64,000 nt of DNA, from the NCBI GenBank assembly GCA_039090855.1, contig CM076991.1, forward strand, positions 73,411,349-73,475,348. Direction: 5' to 3'. The notes below the pieces were generated by a model. That model searched no databases. It worked only from the letters and a program-made list of their open reading frames with translations, and had not been told where the DNA came from. This stretch comes from Macrothele yani. Its lineage: Eukaryota > Arthropoda > Arachnida > Araneae > Macrothelidae. This document shows positions 56,867 through 64,000 of the stretch, piece after piece (position 1 is the stretch's first letter; every line of letters starts with the position of its first letter). A program made the translations under genes and the position numbers.

Positions 56867-56998
56867 GTGAATTCTGAATTTTCAAAACTGCTGCGTTGCG
56901 CGTTTTGATTTTCAGGTTATTTTGCAACCTTCGTTTTAAATTCTAAAGTTTTTCCTTAGTCTTCAGTTTTGCTCTTAAGTATATATATATATATATAT
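56410..56998 (+). repeat. Dispersed repeat unit A, copy 2
   Basis: Direct copy of 52181-52770, sharing the start TCTAATTATTATGTCACTCT and the end GCTCTTAAG plus (TA)n. A third, inverted copy of its first part makes the palindrome at 55982. Confidence 0.92.
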
Positions 56999-57810
56999 AA
57001 AGTCTGTAGTTGTGCAGGAACAATTGGCTTAAATCAGCAGACTTCATTGTTGACTGTGAATATAAGAAATATGAAACGTCTACACTTTTCTGTCATGTTG
57101 TGATCGTGTGCAGTCACGATAGTAGCTTCAATGACATCTGTCACGAGTCTGTTTACAGACAATCTCGTTCCATTGAGACTCTTGGTGGATCCAGATTTCG
57201 TCAAAATAAAATAAAAAAATAGTCAAGATGTGGTGGGAGAATGCGCAAACGGAGGAATAGCATTCATAAATTAAAAAAAGAAAAACCGTCAGAAAATTCC
57301 CATTTCTTCACATTTCATTTCGTGTATTCAATTTACATTTCATTGAAGTATATTTCCTCTCTAAACGAAGCGCAGAATTATTGTTTTTTGAATAGAGGAA
57401 CTATTTGTAGAGCGTAGTAACACATGGAGAGTCGTGGTGTGAAGCCTAAACAATCCCGCCGGGAACTACGGAGGAAGAATACACGCTACACATCGCACGT
57501 CTCCCACAGTAAGCAGCAAAATTAGATGGCATATTGTAAATGACGCGCATTACGTCAAATTTCAACCAATAATTGAAAAAAGTGCATCAAAATCTTCCCT
57601 TAGAATAGAGTTTGAAACTGTATACAGGGCGTTGTGATACAATGAGAGCCGTAGTCTGAAAAGAGAACAAACTCGCCGGCAGCATTTTTTAGTGCGTAGT
57701 AACTGTTTCATCGGAAAGGAATTTATGCTAAAACTATAACACTAAAGAATAATGCCTTTCTGGTTTCTAAAAGTGATAAATTAAGTATATATAATCAACA
57801 GTGTTATCTA
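56999..57810. other. Intergenic sequence
   Basis: No recognised gene or repeat. Confidence 0.5.
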
Positions 57811-58059
57811 CACCGATGAGCAATTCCATTTTGACCACCCCCAGCCTAGAGAAATGAGCGCGTATGGAGACGAAACGGTGGCGCAGGTGAAGTACACAGA
57901 GCAGTATACATACACTGAAGAGCAGTTGAATTACAGACAGCTGTCGTTATGCAAATGTGGTGCTGTGGGCGGCCCTCTAAACGGAAACTACATGACGTAT
58001 GCAGCGATTCGACAATATAAGGAGTAATGCGACGGGAATCAGTAAGAATCGGATGCAGT

Positions 58060-59133
58060 GTGGGTAAGACGAAGGATCTAAGCGCATTTTATCGTTGACA
58101 AATTGTTGGGGTTCGACGAATGGGTGACTCCATCTCGGAAGTCGTGCAGGAACTGGGATTTTCACGAGCCACTGTGTCACGGGTGCAGCGTGAGTACATC
58201 GAATCCAGTAAAACCATCCCTGCAAGGGCCAACTGCCGTGGACAACAGCGTGTGGATGAGCGGGGACATCGTCGGCTAGGTCGCATTGTAACAGCGAATA
58301 GACGGGCCACAGTGCAAGAAATTACTCGGCAATTTAACGCTGGTTCAGAAAAACGTGTAAGGAGCCACAGCATCCAGAACCATCTCCTCGCTATGGGGTA
58401 CAGAAGCCAGCATCGTCCCGCGAGGGTACCGCTGCTGACGGCACATCACAGGGTGCAAAGATTAGCATGGGCGCGGGAACATCGCCACTGGACCCTAGAC
58501 ATGTGGAAAAATGTTGCCTGGAGTGATGAGTCGGAATTCACGTTGGTACATGCGGATGGCAGGATACGAGTTGGGCGCAAACCACATGAAGCGATGGATC
58601 CTTCTTGCCAGCAGAGTAGTCTTCAAGCTGGTGGGCGGTGGCATTCTCGTCTGGGGACTGTTTACGTTATCTGAAATGGGACCCCTGGTACGTGTAACAT
58701 CGTCCTTCACAGGTCAACGCTTCCGGGATATCATGGACGACCATTTGTTCACAGGTCAACGTTAAAGACGCACAAACGGTAGTTTGTGCGTCTTCAGCAT
58801 CCCATTGGGGATCTCATCCTGCAACAAGACAATGCACCGTGCCATCGGTCCCGAATTGTATCCGAATGGTTGGATGAACACTCCACCGACGTGATTTCGC
58901 TTCCTTGGCCAGCTAGGTCACCTGACCTCAATTCCATCGAGCACATCTGGGATGCCATGGAGAGAGATGTTCGAGGCTCTGACCCCCCTCCATCAAATCT
59001 TCGTGAACTGTGGGAGCTTGTTCAGGGGTCGTGGATCCGCATGGTTTCCCAACGTTTCCGGTGTCTTGTCGAGTCCATGCTGAGACGAATCGCCGCCGTC
59101 ATCAGGGCGAAAGGTGGTGCTACACGTTACTAG
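58060..59133 (+). pseudogene. Tc1-like transposase, family A copy 2
   Basis: Best preserved member of its family here. HTH regions ISEVVQELGFSRATVSRVQR and KRVRSHSIQNHLLAMGYRS, WSDESEFTLVHADGRIRV (first D), LQQDNAPCHRSRIVSEWLDE (second D) and SPDLNSIEHIWDAMERD (E), ending RRIAAVIRAKGGATRY at 59133. Lesions: a stop in the N-terminus (TGA at 58096-58098), small insertions near 58407 and 58615, and a rearranged stretch with a 13-bp palindrome at 58765-58794. The E and its context are intact, unlike copy 1. Confidence 0.85.
58765..58794. repeat. Palindrome, 13-bp arms, 4-nt loop, in Tc1 copy
   Basis: Arms 58765-58777 and 58782-58794. Preceded by a second copy of ACAGGTCAACG from about 40 bp upstream, so the insert has two source pieces. 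Confidence 0.9.
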
Positions 59134-59209
59134 ACAGGTATCTCTAATTGAATTGCTCTTCAGTGTACAACACGAGGACCGGCTTTCGATTAGTAGTGTT
59201 TGGAGCCAG

Positions 59210-60236
59210 AATAGGAAAACATGCCGATTTATCGGGGTTTGATAAAGGACAAATTGTGATGGCATGGCGCCTCTCAACTATGATCTCGGAAACGGCGCGG
59301 CTTGTTTTGTTGTTCACGTACCGCTGTAGTGAGTACGTAAGAAAGTGGTGCACAGATGGCAAAAAAGCGAACCATCGTCCAGCCGTGTTTCGTCTGCAGC
59401 TCATTGATGCCAGAGGGGAGGGAGATTGTCGCGCATCGTTCATATCATCCGCAGCTACAACAGTGGTGATCAGGGCAATGTGTCACAGCACACAGTTCAT
59501 CGCAGCCTTCTGCGCATGGTCCGAAGACCCAGCCGAGTCCCCATGCTCACTGCACGTCATAGCCAACAACGGATGAAGTGGGCCCAAGATCATCGAGATT
59601 GGACTGTGGATGATTGGAAGAAAGTGGCCTGGTCTGACGAATCAAGATTCCTGATTGCATAACGTAGTCGACCGAGTGCGGATACGCTGATTACCAACGG
59701 AGGCTATGGCACTTGGATGCACTGTTGGGCGGAAACTGGCCGGCGGCGGTGTTATGCTGTGGGCGATGTTTTCTTGGAACACTTTAGGCTTCATTATCCC
59801 AATAGCACAATCCCTGACAGCTATCAAGTATCTGAACATCAGTTGCCATGAATGGGTGGGCCAAGTTCACCCATTCATGGCAACTGTGTTTTCTGCTGGT
59901 GATGGCCATTACTAACAGGATAATGCGTCATGCCACAATGCCAGTATCGTCAAGGAGTTGTTCGAGGAACATGCTGGTGACTTTCCGTTAGTGCCCTGGC
60001 CTCCAAATTCACCCGACGTAAGCCCAATTGAACATTTGTGGTTCAACTTAGAAACGCGGGTTCGCGCTAAATCACCACCACCCTGAAATGTACGGGAACT
60101 GGAGGACCTTCTGTTGACATTATGGTACCAGATACCCTAGGATACCTATCGATATCTCATCGAATCGATGCCTCGCCAAATGTCCGCTGTTTTGAGGGCT
60201 AAATGGGGGGGGTCCTACAGCTCATTAAGCAGATGG
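59210..60236 (+). pseudogene. Tc1-like transposase, family B copy 2, decayed
   Basis: Pieces match copy 1 at 17215: SGFDKGQIVMAWRLSTMI, SQHTVHRSLLRMVRRPSR, WAQDHRDWTVDDWKKVAW with DESRFLI (first D), and SPDVSPIEHLW near 60016 (E). Many shifts and stops are present. A 19-bp palindrome at 59840-59886 is private to this copy. Confidence 0.8.
59840..59886. repeat. Perfect palindrome, 19-bp arms, 9-nt loop, in Tc1 copy
   Basis: Arms 59840-59858 and 59868-59886. Copy 1 (17884-17925) has only the right-arm sequence. Confidence 0.95.
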
Positions 60237-60477
60237 TCATAATGTAATGGCGCAACGGTGTATACCGCAACAACCTCCAAACCAACGACGAACTGCACAT
60301 ACATATAAATACAGACATATATGTAACCGCTAAAGCTCGAAAGCCGTTAATGTGCACATTACCTAGTTAATCTGCAGATTAAGTGATTTGCTCCGTTCAC
60401 GTGCGGAATCAAGAGTTTTCCGCATTTTACCTAGGTAACGTGCACATTAACAGCTTCCGTATCGTTAAAGTTCAAAA

Positions 60478-61182
60478 GTTTGTTTCTCTCATTTCCTTTC
60501 CCTACGCCTTCCCCTCTCCCTCCACTTTTAGTTTGGTTTCGCCTGTTTCACTCATTTTCTTTCCCTACACATTCCCCCTCTCCCTCCACTTTTAGTTTGG
60601 TTTCGCCTGTTTCACTCATTTTCTTTCACTACACATTCCCCCTCTCCCTCCACTTTTAGTTTCGTTTCGCCTGTTTCTCTCATTTCCTTTCCCTACACCA
60701 TCCCCCTCTCCCTCCACTTTTAGTTTGGTTTCGCCTGTTTCACTCATTTTCTTTCCCTACACCTTCCCCCTCTCCCTCCACTTTTAGTTTGGTTTCGCCT
60801 GTTTCACTCATTTTCTTTCCCTACACATTCCCCCTCTCCCTCCACTTTTAGTTTCGTTTCGCCTGTTTCTCTCATTTGCTTTCCCTACACCTTACCCCTC
60901 TCCCTCCACTTTTAGTTTGGTTTCGCCTGTTTCACTCATTTTCTTTCCCTACACATTCCCCCTCTCCCTCCACTTTTAGTTTGGTTTCGCCTGTTTCTCT
61001 CATTTTCTTTCCCTACACCTTCCCCCTCTCCCTCCACTTTTAGTTTGGTTTCGCCTGTTTCACTCATTTTCTTTCCCTACACATTCCCCCTCTCCCTCCA
61101 CTTTTAGTTTGGTTTCCGCCTGTTTCACTCATTTCCTTTCCCTACACTTCCCCCTCTCCCTCCACTTTTACTTTCGTTTCGC
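60478..61182 (+). repeat. 64-bp minisatellite in the Ginger 5' region
   Basis: About eleven units with a 64-bp period, each with a pyrimidine run (CCCCCTCTCCCTCCACTTTT) and a TTTAGTTTGGTTTCGCCTGT part. Units differ at one or two sites; the last is most diverged. It sits between the left TIR and the ORF. Confidence 0.96.
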
Positions 61183-61337
61183 CAACGTGTAGTCGTCGCC
61201 GGTTGTTTTTATTACTCATAATTGGCGTCGGCTGCCAGTGCGTAGCATAGCTAATTCTGTTTTCAAATTCGTTTCTGCCTGTTAGCACGTGAATTTGTGT
61301 CGTGATTTTTTTAAAGCAGATAAATTTAACTCCTAGT

Positions 61338-63230
61338 ATGCAAGCAAGCACCGAATTGGTGAGTAAAATGAAGAAAAGATTCTTCGAAAATCTCTTTAGC
61401 GAAGATTCAAAATATAATAGTGTTTTAATGACAAAACGAAAGTATGATTGCATAATTGAAGCTGTAAAGCGAATAAAAGTTTCCAAGAAGAAAGAACCAT
61501 CTCGAGATTATCGAATAATTCAAAGGTATGATGTGTTGACTGTACAAGGCTGTGAAAAACTCATTGAGCCGTTGTCATATGCGCGAGAAAGTGTGAAAAA
61601 GTTTGTCCATGCCGTAGAATTGTTTGACATATTGTATTCTACTCATTTGTCAATTGGCCAAGGTGGAAGAGACAGAATGATCAAGCAATTAAATACACTT
61701 TATAGAAACATAACCCAAGCCCAAATAAAAATGTTTTTGGATTTATGCGAACCTTGTCAACAAAAACAAAAAAGTGCGAAAAAAGGGATTGTTGTAAAGC
61801 CGATTATTTCATCGCATTTCAACAGCAGATGCCAGATGGATCTCATCGATTACCAATCTCAACCAGATGGTAAGTTTAAGTTTCTTCTCGTATACCAAGA
61901 CCACTTAACAAAATGTGTTGTATTGAAGCCGCTCACATCAAAACGGTCGGATGAAGTAGCCTATAAATTGCTTGATATTTTTCTCCTTTTTGGCGCTCCA
62001 AGTATTTTGCATTCTGATAACGGACGCGAATTTTGTAATAAAATCTTAGAAAGGGTAACACAGTTGTGGCCAGAAATCAAAATGGTTAATGGCAAACCCA
62101 GACACAGCCAAAGTCAAGGAAGTGTAGAACGAGCGGATCAAGACATTGAAATCATGCTCACTACTTGGATGGCTGATAACCAAACCAACAAGTGCAGTGA
62201 GGGCGTACGATTTGTGCAATTCATAAAGAATCCCGCAAAAGTGGGATTATCTTCTATTATACCACAAAGTGTATTACATTCGATAAATACTGAAGAAGAC
62301 CTTGAAAAATTAGAAGATTCACAAGAGACTGTGATTATTAGATCACAGTCAAATCTTACTCAAGAGGACATTCCGTTATCCCCTGCTTCCACAGAATCAC
62401 CTATAGAAATACAAGAATTTATCGATAGTAATCTTAAACTGCCTTCTACACCGTTGATTGAGGATACAGTTTTAAAGAATATTCAGTTACCCTGCACCTC
62501 CAAGAAATCCCCTCTGCATGTTGAAGAAGTCATCACTGAGTTACCCTCAAATTCAGCAGAATCGCCATCACAGTTTCGTACAGAGCCTGTAAAGAGAACT
62601 ATACAAGACATAGTCTGTATTGTTTGCTCAAAAGCAACATCAGGTGCTCACAAGTGTAAATCGTGTGATATGTTTGTTTACGTAATTTGTGGTGAAATAG
62701 ATCCTAAAGAGAAAGGGTATGGTAAGAATGTATTGTGCAACATCTGTAAAAAGAATATGGATCAGAAAATACAGCGTGATCAAGCCAAGAAAGGTTTAGA
62801 AAAGCAAGCAAAGAAAATGTTAGCAGTTTCTAATGCAAAGCACCCAAATGTCGATGAAGGTGTCACTGTGAGAATTTAAGTACCCGAAGTAGACAGAGCA
62901 AAAACTGATGCCCGCTCGATTTTAGCTGTGGTTCTTAGTAAAACAGAGGATGGCTTTTATAAACTTGGTACTAAAACGGGTATTTTAAAACAATTGTATG
63001 CAAAATCTGAATTCAGTGTTTGCAAAGAGAGATTTTTAACGAAAGAAGATGTCCCTGCTGTAGAAATATCTTTACGTCAAACAGCAATAAACCAATCTCT
63101 TGGTACTGGGCAGGGTTTCAGAAAATGTGACTCCAAATCTAAATGTACCACAAATAGGTGTGCTTGTCGCAAAAACCAATTGCTATGTAATTCAAAGTGT
63201 CACCAATCTTTAGATTGCACTAATAAGTAA
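61338..63230 (+). pseudogene. Ginger-type integrase (KRBA2/SCAND3-like), single in-frame stop
   Basis: Transposase with an integrase core. The ATG at 61338 gives MQASTELVSKMKKRFFENLF, a conserved start in this family. An HHCC-like N-terminal zinc part ends in LCEPCQQKQ (about residue 135-145). Catalytic residues: D in CQMDLIDYQ, D in LHSDNGREFCN and E in SQGSVERADQD. A short deletion seems to follow VRFVQFIKN, where the family has extra residues. A cysteine-rich finger (CIVCSKATSGAHKCKSC) lies near 62610-62750. TAA at 62877-62879 interrupts, but the same frame continues with VPEVDRAKTDARSILAVVLS and ends in a CDSKSKCTTNRCACRKNQLL cysteine cluster at 63230. Confidence 0.85.
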
Positions 63231-63686
63231 GCATAATTTTATCATATGTTTTGCAAATTCATTTCCTTAATTATAATACTGTAATATTATAAACCGTTTG
63301 ATTCTTTCTATTATAGTTTTTTAATTGATTGATGATTGATTCTATCAACTAATTTGTTGATTGTTTGATTGTATTAACTTGATTCTTTATATATCGAAAA
63401 ATAAATAAATAACATTATGTTAATTTAAGCGTACAGAAACGTTGCTGTTATTCCAGCAAAGATCTTATTTTCACTTTAACGAGTGCCTAGTAGGTAGTTT
63501 GCAGATTATCTAGGTAATTTGAGCAATGAAACAATTTTCGGCACATTAACGGATCACCCTAGATAATCTGTAGAATAACTGATTTCTGCACTTTAGTGGT
63601 AACATATACATTTCTCATACGTGATTATCAGTAAATAACACACTCCTTGTATGTATAGAATATGCAAGGAAGTGACGTGTGGTGTT

Positions 63687-63766
63687 TCACCCTTACTCCG
63701 TCACTGGTGTGGGGAGATGAGAGTGCCGCCCATGAATTTGTACTGTAAATGCGTTATAATTTCAAA
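63687..63766 (+). repeat. Dispersed repeat shared with 33334-33416
   Basis: Same strand and order as the copy at 33334; see there for shared strings. Confidence 0.8.
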
Positions 63767-63792
63767 GCTATGTATATTTTCTTTTGACCTAA

Positions 63793-64000
63793 TTACAGGG
63801 GTATATTGATAGCCACGCAATGCGGGGGGGGGGGGGGCGACGGCTCACGGATAAAAGAGCCACTACCTTCAGAAAAAATATTTTACAAAATTGTTAGTGA
63901 ATAACTTCATACGAAGCGGTAAAAACATCATTTCAACGAATAAAATGTTTATACAGATAAGGATAAGGAGTTATGCATATTACAGTCGTTTGCATCTAAC
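63793..64000 (-). repeat. Dispersed repeat, inverse of 20138-20347
   Basis: On the minus strand it reads GATGCAAACGACTGTAATAT, AACTCCTTATCCTTATCTG, CGTATGAAGTTATTCACTAA and a C-run, matching the 20 kb copy. It runs off the window. Confidence 0.75.

Larger units (their letters stand above)
57913..59165 (+). mobile_element. Tc1-like transposon (family A), copy 2, nested
   Basis: Ends CACTGAAGAGCAGTTGAATT and CACTGAAGAGCAATTCAATT, flanked by TA (57911-57912, 59166-59167). Inserted in the left part of a family B Tc1. Confidence 0.94.
57811..60260 (+). mobile_element. Tc1-like transposon (family B), copy 2, interrupted
   Basis: Ends CACCGATGAGCAATTCCATT and, on the other strand, CACCGTTGCGCCATTACATT, flanked by TA at 57809-57810 and 60261-60262. 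A family A Tc1 (57913-59165) is inserted about 100 bp from its left end. Without it the element is about 1.2 kb. Confidence 0.88.
60322..63604 (+). mobile_element. Ginger-type (integrase-encoding) DNA transposon, complete
   Basis: The ends TGTAACCGCTAAAG and, on the other strand, TGTTACCACTAAAG form imperfect TIRs; a wider similarity (CCGTTAATGTGC) continues inside. A 4-bp TATA duplication flanks it (60318-60321, 63605-63608). TGTNR termini, a 4-bp duplication and a retroviral-type integrase without RT fit the Ginger superfamily. The assignment to Ginger rather than a related integrase group is from memory of KRBA2/SCAND3-like proteins. Confidence 0.82.

Overview
This window reads as the genome of an invertebrate animal, most likely an arthropod. 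The transposon mix (Tc1, mariner, RTE, Jockey, Tx1, Helitron, Ginger, Copia, hAT and tRNA-derived SINEs) reminds me of chelicerates such as spiders, but that placement is only an inference. The DNA is AT-rich, has no operons, no rRNA and no free-standing tRNA genes, and is dominated by transposable elements of very different ages, many nested or broken.

I recognise one host gene: a BAMBI orthologue (pseudoreceptor inhibitor of BMP/activin signalling) on the + strand. Its cysteine-rich ectodomain exon is at 23870-24196 and its transmembrane plus cytoplasmic exon is at 39797-40239. Both flanking introns are phase 1, which reproduces the known vertebrate split into ectodomain and membrane exons. 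The signal-peptide exon was not found and may lie far upstream. The 15.6 kb intron between the two exons holds a cecropia-type mariner, an RTE LINE copy, a deleted Copia element, an intact Tc1-like transposon, a hAT MITE, SINEs, and a 40-bp minisatellite whose every unit looks like a recursive splice site.

Layout. 0.3-3.6 kb: 5'-truncated Tx1-like LINE. 3.7-4.7 kb: two RTE fragments in opposite orientation. 5.3-6.6 kb: mariner. 7.3-9.4 kb: IS630/mariner-superfamily element with 173-bp inverted repeats and two nested SINEs. 11.2-13.1 kb: dead Jockey LINE with a nested SINE and a tandemly amplified YVDD motif. 15.7-16.8 kb: Helitron remnant. 17.1-18.3 kb: Tc1-like. 21.0-22.4 kb: Tc3/Tc1-like. 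23.9-40.9 kb: BAMBI and its intron. 44.2 kb: Tc1 fragment. 48.2-48.8 kb: minisatellite. 49.1-51.7 kb: two abutting Tc1-like elements. 52.8-56.0 kb: nearly complete RTE element, followed by a 428-bp-armed palindrome. 57.8-60.3 kb: a Tc1 nested inside another Tc1. 60.3-63.6 kb: complete Ginger-type integrase transposon with a 64-bp minisatellite.

The strongest unexplained pattern is a set of short, nearly perfect inverted duplications (arms of about 13-37 bp, loops of 2-9 nt). Four lie inside Tc1 copies whose relatives in the same window lack them, so they are gained mutations and look like replication template-switch (snap-back) events. The 428-bp palindrome could be a large version of the same process or an assembly fold-back artefact.
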